Positions 24,445-34,200 of a stretch of DNA of 64,000 nucleotides are shown piece after piece. The DNA is from Mesorhizobium_G sp050247155 (GTDB taxonomy: Bacteria > Pseudomonadota > Alphaproteobacteria > Rhizobiales > Rhizobiaceae), in NCBI GenBank assembly GCA_050247155.1, contig JBFWUS010000022.1, forward strand, positions 5,393 to 69,392, in the 5' to 3' direction. Made by a program: the position numbers and the translations under genes. The first letter of the stretch is position 1. Every line of letters begins with the position of its first letter. The notes beneath the pieces were generated by a model, which had not been told where the DNA came from, did not search any database, and worked only from the letters and a program-made list of their open reading frames with translations.

Positions 24445-26121
24445 ATGAATACGCATACTCGCATCGACAATGCCCGCGTGATCCGCGCGCCGCACGGAAC
24501 CGAGCTCAGCGCCAAATCGTGGCTCACCGAAGCGCCGTTGCGCATGCTGATGAACAATCTCGATCCGATGGTCGCCGAGCGCCCGGGCGAACTGGTCGTC
24601 TATGGCGGCATCGGCCGTGCCGCGCGCGATTGGGAAAGCTTTGACCGAATCGTCGCCACGCTGCGCGAGCTTGAGGCTGACGAGACGTTGCTTGTGCAGT
24701 CGGGAAAACCAGTCGGCGTATTCAAGACCCATCCCGACGCGCCGCGCGTGCTAATCGCCAATTCCAATCTCGTGCCGCACTGGGCAACCTGGGACCACTT
24801 CAACGCCCTCGATAAGAAGGGCCTGATGATGTACGGCCAGATGACGGCCGGCTCCTGGATCTATATTGGCTCGCAGGGCATCGTTCAGGGCACCTACGAA
24901 ACCTTCGTCGAGATGGGCCGCCAGCACTATGGCGGCAGTCTCGCCGGTCGCTGGATCCTGACCGGTGGTCTGGGCGGCATGGGCGGCGCGCAACCGCTGG
25001 CTGCGACCATGGCCGGCGCTGCCTGCCTCGCCGTCGAGTGCCAGCAGAGCAGCATCGAATTCCGTCTGAATACGGGCTATGTCGACGTGCAGGCGAAGGA
25101 CCTCGACGACGCGCTGGCGATCATCGACAAGGCCTGCAAGGAAAAGAAGGCGATTTCCGTCGCGCTGCTCGGCAATGCCGCCGACATCTTCCCGGAACTG
25201 GTGCGCCGCGGCGTCAAGCCGGACTGCGTCACCGACCAGACTTCGGCGCACGATCCGGTCAACGGCTATCTGCCGCAAGGCTGGACCGTCGCTGAATGGA
25301 TCGAAAAGCGCGAGCGCGATCCGAAGGCTGTTGCTGCCGCCGCGAAGAAGTCGATGGCCGTGCAGGTGCGTGCCATGCTCGACTTCCACAAGATGGGCAT
25401 CCCGACCGTCGACTACGGCAACAACATCCGCCAGATGGCGCTGGAGGAGGGGGTCGAGAACGCCTTCGACTTCCCAGGCTTCGTGCCGGCCTATGTGCGT
25501 CCGCTGTTTTGCCGCGGCATCGGGCCGTTCCGCTGGGCGGCGCTGTCGGGCGATCCGGAAGACATCTACAAGACCGACGCCAAGGTGAAGGAGTTGCTGC
25601 CCGACAACAAGCACCTGCACAACTGGCTCGACATGGCGAAAGAGCGTATCCACTTCCAGGGCCTGCCTGCGCGCATCTGCTGGGTCGGTCTCGGCGACCG
25701 CCATCGCCTGGGTTTGGCCTTCAACGAGATGGTCGCAAAGGGCGAACTAAAGGCGCCGGTCGTCATCGGCCGCGATCATCTGGACTCGGGCTCTGTCGCT
25801 TCACCGAACCGCGAGACGGAATCCATGAAGGACGGTTCGGACGCCGTCTCCGACTGGCCGCTGCTCAATGCGCTGCTCAACACCGCCGGCGGCGCGACCT
25901 GGGTTTCGCTGCATCACGGCGGCGGGGTCGGCATGGGCTTCTCGCAGCATTCGGGCGTGGTCATCTGCGCCGACGGCACGCCGGAAGCGGCAAAACGCCT
26001 GTCGCGCGTGCTGTGGAACGACCCGGCAACGGGCGTCATGCGCCACGCCGATGCCGGCTATGACATCGCGCTGGATTGCGCGCGTCAGCACCAGCTCAAC
26101 CTGCCGGGCATTCTCGGCTGA
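24445..26121 (+). CDS. hutU: Urocanate hydratase
   Basis: A 558-residue NAD-dependent enzyme converting urocanate to imidazolonepropionate. The length equals that of known members (about 555-560). Landmarks are NNLDPMVAERPGELVVYGG near the N-terminus, QMTAGSWIYIGSQGIVQGTY, the NAD-site glycines GGLGGMGGAQPLAATMAGA and the conserved GLPARICWVGLGDRHRLG. The ATG at 24445 follows GGAGGA by four bases. It is the fourth gene of the rightward hut operon and is followed 24 bp later by a permease. Confidence 0.96.
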   Translation: MNTHTRIDNARVIRAPHGTELSAKSWLTEAPLRMLMNNLDPMVAERPGELVVYGGIGRAARDWESFDRIVATLRELEADETLLVQSGKPVGVFKTHPDAPRVLIANSNLVPHWATWDHFNALDKKGLMMYGQMTAGSWIYIGSQGIVQGTYETFVEMGRQHYGGSLAGRWILTGGLGGMGGAQPLAATMAGAACLAVECQQSSIEFRLNTGYVDVQAKDLDDALAIIDKACKEKKAISVALLGNAADIFPELVRRGVKPDCVTDQTSAHDPVNGYLPQGWTVAEWIEKRERDPKAVAAAAKKSMAVQVRAMLDFHKMGIPTVDYGNNIRQMALEEGVENAFDFPGFVPAYVRPLFCRGIGPFRWAALSGDPEDIYKTDAKVKELLPDNKHLHNWLDMAKERIHFQGLPARICWVGLGDRHRLGLAFNEMVAKGELKAPVVIGRDHLDSGSVASPNRETESMKDGSDAVSDWPLLNALLNTAGGATWVSLHHGGGVGMGFSQHSGVVICADGTPEAAKRLSRVLWNDPATGVMRHADAGYDIALDCARQHQLNLPGILG

Positions 26122-26145
26122 ATCGAGTAACGGGAGGAGAAAAAA

Positions 26146-27471
26146 ATGTCCGACGTTGCAGTCAAGGAAGGCGGCTCGCGCGGTTCAGCGCTGGCCAAAA
26201 TGGTCATCTACAGCCTGATCGGCATCTTTTTCTTCTTCGTGCCGATTACGCTCGGCGGGCGTTCGACTATCCCGCTCGACCACGCCGCCACGGCAATCAT
26301 CACGTATCTCAAGCCGGCGGCGATCGCTTTCGTCTGCCTGCTGATGCTTTGGGGGGCGGCAGGCTCGTTCATCGACGGAAGCTGGCGCAAGAACCTCACC
26401 CAGACGATATTCGCTCTGTTGCGTGTCCTGGGCGTCATCCTTGCCGGCATGTATTTGCTGAACATTGGCCCGGAGGCGATTTTCGCTCCGGACATGTTGC
26501 CCTTCCTCTTTGACAAACTTGTGCTTTCGGTCGGCATCATCGTGCCGTTGGGCGCGCTGGCTCTGGCCTTCCTCATCGGCTACGGCCTGCTCGAGTTTAC
26601 CGGCGTTCTGGTTCAGCCGGTCATGCGTCCGGTCTGGCGAACGCCCGGTTGGTCGGCGATCGACGCCGTCGCCTCCTTTGTCGGCTCCTATTCGCTGGCG
26701 TTGCTGATCACCGACCGCGTGTTTCGCGAAGGCAAATATACGGTGCGCGAAGCGGCGATTATCGCCACCGGTTTCTCCACGGTGTCGGCGACCTTCATGG
26801 TCATCGTCGCCAAGACGCTCAACCTGATGGGTTCCTGGAACCTCTATTTCTGGACGACTTTCGTCGTCACATTCATCGTCACCGCGATCACCGCGCGTCT
26901 TTGGCCGCTGTCCGGCATGGAGCATCCGGCGGATAACGACCAGCCGCTGCCGGCCGGCAAGAGCCGCTTCGAGGCTGCGATCGACGAGGGCGTCGCCCAG
27001 GTCGAGCGCGCCAAACCGCTGCCGACCATGCTTTGGGAAACCGTGGTCGACGGCGTAAGAATGGCGGCAATCATTCTCCCGTCCATCATGGCGGTCGGGC
27101 TTTTGGGTCTCCTGGCGGCGAAATACACGCCGATCTTCGACTGGCTCGGCCTGCTGCTTTATCCTTTCACGTGGGTCGCGCGTTTTCCCGATCCGATGCT
27201 GGCGGCGAAGGCCATGGCGTCAGGCCTGGCGGAAATGTTCCTGCCGGCGATCCTACTTAAGGAAGGCGATCTGGCGGTGCGCTTTACCGCGGCGGTTGTC
27301 TCCGTCAGCCAGGTGCTGTTCCTATCGGCCTCGATCCCATGCATGCTGGCGACCGCTATCCCCTTCCGTTTCGTCGACCTGATGGTGATCTGGTTCATTC
27401 GCACGGCATTGTCGATCCTGTTGACGGCGCCGATTGCCTGGCTTGCCATTTCCATAGGTTGGCTGGCGTAA
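26146..27471 (+). CDS. YjiH-type membrane protein with nucleoside-recognition (GATE) domain, hut operon permease candidate
   Basis: A 441-residue protein with about ten transmembrane helices. It starts with MVIYSLIGIFFFFVPITLGG, a signature of YjiH-like proteins. It then carries two GATE/nucleoside-recognition domains, around residues 140-240 (WSAIDAVASFVGSYSLALLI) and 295-430 (KAMASGLAEMFLPAILLKEG). The SD GGGAGGAG at 26131-26138 is strong. Lying between hutU and hutD in the hut operon, it is the only membrane transporter candidate there, so uptake of histidine or urocanate, or efflux of a product, is a reasonable inference. Family function is not established and the solute cannot be read from sequence. 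Confidence 0.8.
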   Translation: MSDVAVKEGGSRGSALAKMVIYSLIGIFFFFVPITLGGRSTIPLDHAATAIITYLKPAAIAFVCLLMLWGAAGSFIDGSWRKNLTQTIFALLRVLGVILAGMYLLNIGPEAIFAPDMLPFLFDKLVLSVGIIVPLGALALAFLIGYGLLEFTGVLVQPVMRPVWRTPGWSAIDAVASFVGSYSLALLITDRVFREGKYTVREAAIIATGFSTVSATFMVIVAKTLNLMGSWNLYFWTTFVVTFIVTAITARLWPLSGMEHPADNDQPLPAGKSRFEAAIDEGVAQVERAKPLPTMLWETVVDGVRMAAIILPSIMAVGLLGLLAAKYTPIFDWLGLLLYPFTWVARFPDPMLAAKAMASGLAEMFLPAILLKEGDLAVRFTAAVVSVSQVLFLSASIPCMLATAIPFRFVDLMVIWFIRTALSILLTAPIAWLAISIGWLA

Positions 27472-27478
27472 TAGGCGA

Positions 27479-28054
27479 ATGCGTCTGATCCGTTCCAAAC
27501 AATACCGCCGCCAGCCGTGGAAGAACGGCGGCGGCGAAACCATTGAAATTGCGGTGTCGCCTGCCGGCGCGGGCATCGATGATTTCGACTGGCGCGTCTC
27601 GATGGCGCGGGTCGAGGCAGACGGTCCGTTCTCGGCATTTGCAAATATCGATCGGACGCTGACCATGCTGGAAGGCGAAGGCATAGAGCTGACCCTGGAA
27701 GGACAGGCCCCGGTGCGGATCGAAAGCGAGCCGCACGCTTTTCCGGGCGACGTTGAAACGCATGCAAAATTGCTCGACGGACCGATCGCTGACCTCAATG
27801 TCATGACGCGGCGCGGTCGACTGACCCACCGGGTTCGGCCGATCTCGACTTCCGGCATCGTGGACTTCGTCGTCCGCTCACCAACAGCGCTACTCTACTG
27901 CCACAGCGGGGCTGTGTCGGTCGGCGACGAATATGCGGATCCGTTTGAACTCGCCGCCGGCGACAGTCTGCTGATCGAAGCCCAGCCGAATTCCCTGCGG
28001 CTGGTTGCGAGCGCGCACTCGGTGCTCTTTCTGGTGGAAATCGGCCCCGCCTGA
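27479..28054 (+). CDS. hutD: HutD/Ves family protein
   Basis: A 191-residue bicupin protein of the HutD/Ves family. It opens RLIRSKQYRRQPWKNGGGET, which is diagnostic, and continues FDWRVSMARVEADGPFSAFA. In Pseudomonas HutD is thought to limit hut expression, perhaps by binding a pathway intermediate. It is the last gene of the operon, 7 bp after the permease, and is followed by 182 bp before ndvB in which no clear terminator was seen. Confidence 0.9.
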   Translation: MRLIRSKQYRRQPWKNGGGETIEIAVSPAGAGIDDFDWRVSMARVEADGPFSAFANIDRTLTMLEGEGIELTLEGQAPVRIESEPHAFPGDVETHAKLLDGPIADLNVMTRRGRLTHRVRPISTSGIVDFVVRSPTALLYCHSGAVSVGDEYADPFELAAGDSLLIEAQPNSLRLVASAHSVLFLVEIGPA

Positions 28055-28236
28055 ACACCTTCCCGTCCGCCGCCACGCTTTCCGCAAAGTTTTCGGTTTT
28101 GTCCGCGCCTGTTTCGTGAATGAGCAAAATATGCGATTCCAGCTTTTGCCATGCAACGGAACCGCGCTAAGACCATTGTAGAGCTTCCGCCTCGCTCGAG
28201 GCGCGCCATAAATCCTGCCGAACGGACATTGCCTGC

Positions 28237-31200
28237 ATGAATATCCAGTCGCGCCTTGATATGGGCGTAGGAGTCGAGACGCTCCTGACGCCCGCCGAAG
28301 CGCCAATCCGCTCGAATTTTCTTCCAGAAGAGCGCCTTCGCCAGCTCGGCGAGGCGATGGCCCGCCAGCAACTCGACAGCTATTTCGGCCTGACCGGCTT
28401 TGATTTTCATGCGCGCGTGCGAGACGACGCGGCAAAGATCCTTGATGTCTATCGAGCAGTCAACGCGGCCCAGTTGAAGGGCGATGCGATCACGCCGGCC
28501 GCCCAATGGCTGCTCGACAACCACTATCTGGTCGAAGAATCGATCTTTCAGGTCAAGCGCGACCTGCCGCGGCGCTTCTACAAGGAGCTGCCGACAATGG
28601 AGATTGCGCAGGGCGTGCGGGTTCCGCGCGTGCTGGCAATAGCCTGGGTCTATGTCGCCCATAGCGACAGCACGGTGTCCAGCCAAAGCCTCAAGGCGAT
28701 CGTTGACGGCTTCCAGTCGGTCCAGCCGATGCTCATCGGTGAGCTTTGGGCGCTGCCGTCAATGCTTCGTTTCGTGCTGGTCGAGAATCTGCGCCGCATT
28801 GCCGTGCGTGTCCGCCGGGCGCACCAGATGCGCCAGCTCGCCAACGATCTGGCCGACAAAGTGCTCGCCGCCAAGGACGGCGACGGACGCGCCGACATGC
28901 TGGCGGGTTTTGCCGCCCACGCACAAGACATGACCTTTGCCACGCAGATGCTTTATCGCCTGCGCGACGGTTCACAGAACGCCGGCAAGGCGCTGATCTG
29001 GTTGGAAGGCGAGCTGGAAAAGCGCGGCTCCGACGCGGAAGAGATCATCGTCGGCGAACACCGCAACCTTTCGAGCGGCAATGTCACGATGGGCAACATC
29101 GTGCGCGGTCTCCGGCTGGTCAATGACGTCGACTGGACGGTCTGGTTCGAGACCGTCAGCCGCATCGACGAGCTGTTGCGCGAAAAGACGGACTTTGCCC
29201 AACTCGACTTCCATTCGCGCGACCAGTATCGGGCGGCGATCGAAGAGCTGGCCAGGTATTCGCAAAAATCGGAATACGAGGTCACGGCAAAAGCCATCGA
29301 CCTTTCCTTGAGAGCGGCCGAAGCGAAAGATGCCGATCCGCACACGGATGTCGGCTTTTTCCTGATCGACAAGCGGCGCGAGGAACTGGAAGCTGCGATC
29401 GACTACAAGTCGACTTTCGGCACGCGGTTCACGCGCATGTTCCAGCGGTTGGGCTGGATCGGCATCATGCTGCCGGTGCTGGCGCTGACCATGCTTCTGC
29501 TTGGTATGACCACCGCCGCCCTGCAAAGCGCGGGGGTGCCAACCGCCTCGATTGTTATCTTGATCGTCCTCCTGGCCGTACCAGCGGGCGAGGGCGCTTT
29601 ATCCTTCTTCAACACCGTGGTGCTGCAATTGCTGAAGCCGACGCGGCGCGTCGGCTACGAATATAAGAACGGCGTGCCCGTCGACGCCCGGACCCTGGTT
29701 GTCGTCCCGACATTGATCGGCTCACGCGACGATGTGGAAGAATTGGTCCGCAATATCGAGGTGCATTACCTCTCCAACATGAACGGCGACCTGCACTTTG
29801 CCTTGCTGTCGGACTGGCGCGACAGCCAGCAGGAGCAGACGAAGGCGGATCTGGAATTGCTCGCGTTCGCGCGTGAGGAGATCAACCGGCTGAATGCGCG
29901 CCACAATAGCGACGGCGTGGATCGCTTCCACCTCCTGCATCGCAAGCGCCTCTATAACGAGGCGCAGGGCTGCTGGATGGGCTGGGAACGCAAGCGCGGC
30001 AAGCTGCATGAGCTGAATCTGCTCTTGCGCGGCGATGGCGACACCACCTTCCTGCCGCCGGACCGCCCGCTGCCTCAAAATGTCGTGCACGTGATGACGT
30101 TGGACGCCGACACCAAGGTGACGCGCGACGCCATCACCAAGCTCGTCGGCAAGCTGATGCACCCACTCAACAGGCCTGAGATCGACGCGGCAAGGCGCAC
30201 GGTTGATGCCGGCTATTCGATCCTGCAGCCGCGCGTCACGCCATCGCTAACCACCGGCGACGATGCTTCGTTCTTCCAGCGTGCATCCTCGTCCAATCGC
30301 GGCCTCGACCCTTACGTCTTCGCCGTGTCTGATGTTTATCAGGATCTGTTCGGCGAAGGCACCTTCACCGGCAAAGGCCTCTACCATGTCGACGCCATGG
30401 AAGCCGCGCTGGCCGGTAAATTGCAGGACAACACCGTCCTCAGTCACGACCTGCTTGAAGGCTCGATCGCGCATTGCGCGCTGGTGACCGACGTCGAAGT
30501 GGTGGAAGACTACCCGACCCGCTATTCGGTCGACGCGTCGCGGCATCATCGTTGGGCGCGCGGCGACTGGCAGCTTCTGCCGATGATTTTCGATCCAAAA
30601 CTCGCCATTCCCGGCCTCGGCCGTTGGAAGATGATCGACAATCTGCGCCGTTCGCTGACCCCGATCTTCTGGGTGCTGGCGGCCATTGCCGGCTGGACCC
30701 TGCTGCCGGCGACGCTTGCGGCGCAATGGGTGGCGCTGCTGATCCTCAGCCAGTTCATGGCGCCGACCTATGACATCGTGAATGCGCTTTGGCCAAAGAG
30801 CCGCGAAGTCACCTTCCGCGGCCACATGACGGCCCTGGCGCGCGATGTGGTCTATGGCTCCGCCTCGGTGGCCCTGAAGACCGTGCTTATTGCGCACCAG
30901 GCGTGGCTGATGGGCGATGCGATCATCCGCACGCTCTATCGGCTGCTAGTCAGTCGCAAGAACCTGCTCGAATGGCGCACCGCCTCGCAGACCGAAAAAA
31001 GCGGCGGCAACGATCTGGCCTCTTATTATAGGTCGATGCGCGGCGCGATCATCATCGCTGTCGTCGGCCTCGCCATTCCGTTACTGGCGCAGTCGACGGG
31101 CTCGCTGGTCGCGCTCATCTTCGCGCTTTTCTGGGTCGGTTCTCCGGCTTTCGCCTATCTGGTCAGTCGTTCGGCCGAGACGGAGGATCATCTCCAGATC

Positions 31201-34200
31201 TCAGACGCCGATCGGGTCAAGCTCCGCACCATCGCGCGCCGCACCTGGCACTATTTCGAGACCTTTGTCACCCCGGAGCAAAGCTTCCTGCCGCCGGACA
31301 ATTTCCAGGAAGTGCCGCGCCCGGTCGTCGCCAACCGCACGTCGCCGACCAATATCGGCGTCTATCTTTTGTCGATCGTCTCGGCGCGGGATTTCGGCTG
31401 GATCAGCATGGCCGACGCGGTCGAACGTATGGAGGCCACACTCTCGACCATCGAACGCATGGAGCGGTCGCGTGGACACCTCTACAACTGGTATGACACC
31501 AAGACGCTGCTGCCGCTGCATCCGCTCTACATCTCGGCGGTCGACAGTGGCAATCTCTCCGGCCACCTGATCGCCATCGCGGCTGCCTGCAACGAATGGG
31601 CCGAGGCGCCGTCGGTCTATCTGCAAGGCGATTTCGACGGCCTGCTCGACGTGGTCGGCATTCTGGAGGAAAGCCTGCGCGTCGTGCCGGACGACCGCCG
31701 CCAGATGCGCCCGCTACGGCAGAGGCTGAGCGACCGCATCGAAGGCATGCGTCGGGCGGTCGAGACGGTGAAGAGCGAGCCCGAAATGGCCTCGATTCGC
31801 ACCATCAATCTCGCCGTGCTGGGTGGCGAAATCAGGAAGCTCGCCGACTTGATCCACCATGAGGTGGGCAGCGCGCAGACGGAACAACTGGCCGAATGGG
31901 CGACGGCCCTCCACAAGACGGCCGAAGCGCACGTCGCGGATTCACACAGCGACAAGGGTCGCGTCGATGAACTGCGTGCGCGTCTGCAAGCGATCGCAGT
32001 GCGCTCGCGCAAATTCGCGCTGGAGATGGATTTCTCCTTCCTGCTCAACAAGGACCGCAAGCTCTTGTCGATCGGCTACCGCGTCGAGGCGCACCAGCTC
32101 GATGATAGCTGCTATGATTTGCTGGCGTCCGAATGCCGGCTGACCAGCCTGCTGGCCATCGCCAAGGGCGACATCCCGACCGACCACTGGTTCCGGCTTG
32201 GCCGGCCGATCGTCGAGATCGGCTTTTCAGGCGCTTTGATGTCGTGGTCCGGCTCGATGTTCGAATATCTGATGCCGCCCTTGGTGATGAAGGAGCCGCA
32301 AGGCGGCATCCTCAACCAGACCAACCGGATGATCATCCGCCGCCAGATCCAGTACGGCAACTCGAAGAACGTGCCGTGGGGCATCTCGGAAGCGGCTTAC
32401 AACGCCCGCGACCACGAAATGACCTACCAGTACACCAATTTCGGCGTGCCGGGCCTCGGCTTGAAGCGCGGCCTGGCGCAGAACACCGTGATCGCGCCCT
32501 ATGCGACCATTCTCGCGTCGCAATATATGCCGCGCGAAGCTGTCGAAAATCTCGACCGGCTGACCTCGATCGGTGCGCTCGGCCGCTACGGTTTTTATGA
32601 CGCCGTCGACTTCACGCCGGCGCGTGTCCCGGAAGGCCAGGCCTGTGCGGTCGTCTACAATTACATGGCCCACCATTCCGGCATGGCGATCGTGGCAATA
32701 GCCGACGCCATTTTCGAAGGCCGGATGCGCGACCGCTTCCACAGCGATCCGGTCATCGAGGCTGCCGAGCTGTTGCTGCAGGAGAAGGCGCCGCGCGACA
32801 TCCCGATCTCGACGGTGCGCACCGAGGCGGCCGACCGCGCCAAAGTGGAATCCGAGCCGCAAAGCCCCGACGCCCGGCTGGTGCTGAACCCACTTCGTTC
32901 GCTGCGTTCGACGGCGTTGATGTCGAACGGCAGCTATTCCGTGATGGTGACGGCAACCGGTTCGGGACTCAGCAAATGGGGCGAACTGGCCGTCACGCGC
33001 TGGCAGCCGGACCCGACCGAAGACCGCATGGGCTCCTATCTGTTCCTGCGTGACGTTTCGACGGGCGACTGGTGGTCGGCCACCGCTGAGCCGAAGACCG
33101 CGCCCGGCGAACTGGTGCAAACCCATTTCAACGACGACAAGGCGACCTTCACCAAGGTTGTCGGCACGCTGCGCAGCGAAGTCGAGTGCATCGTCATTTC
33201 AGAAGGCAATGGTGAAGGCCGGCGCATCACGTTGATCAACGAGGGCGACACCGACCGCCATATCGAGGTGACGTCCTTTGCCGAACTCGTGCTGTCGCAT
33301 CCCGACAATGACAACGCCCATCCGGCCTTCTCAAAGATGTTTGTCGAGACGGAGATTGCGCCGGACAACAGCGCGATCTTCGCGCATCGCCGCAAGCGGA
33401 CCGAAGGCGAGCCGGACATCGCCGTTGCGCATTTCATCACCGACCCCGCCGGCCCGACGCGTGATCGGGAAGCGGAGACGGACCGCCGTGCCTTCCTGGG
33501 GCGTGGCCGTTCGATCGTCAACGCTGCTGCGTTCGACCACGGGGCTCGTCTCTCGGCCAGCCAGGGTTTTGTGCTCGATCCGATCATGTCGTTGCGCCGC
33601 CGCGTCCGCGTGCCGGCCAACAAGAAGGTCGCGCTGACCTTCTGGACCGTCGTCGCCAAGGAACGTTCCGAACTCGAAGCGGCTATCGCCCATCTCGACC
33701 ATCCGGAGAGCTTTTCGCGCCAGTCGACGCTGTCGTGGACGCGCTCGCAGGTGCAGACGCGGCATTTCGGTTTGAGCCTGTCCGATGCGGCGAATGTCCA
33801 GCGGCTGGCGGCTTACCTGATCTATCCGAACCATCATCTGCGTTCGTCGCCCGAGGCTATCGCTCAGGGTCTCGGCCGGCAGTCAGCGCTCTGGCCGATG
33901 GCCATCTCCGGCGATTTCCCGATCTTTGCCGTCCGCATCGCCGATCAGGCCGATCTCGAAATCGTCGCGCAGGCGCTGCGGTATCAGGAGTATATGCGCT
34001 CGCGCGGGCTGGTCGCCGACTTCGTCGTCGTCAACGAGCAGGCGGCGTCCTATGTTGCCGACCTACAGAACGCCATTGAGAATTTGTGCGAAAACAGCCG
34101 CCTGCGCGGTCGTGAGTTCGGGCCACGTCAGCACATCTTTGCCGTCCGCCGCGACCTGATGGACGAGAGCTCCTATCGCACTTTGCTGGCGGTTGCCCGC

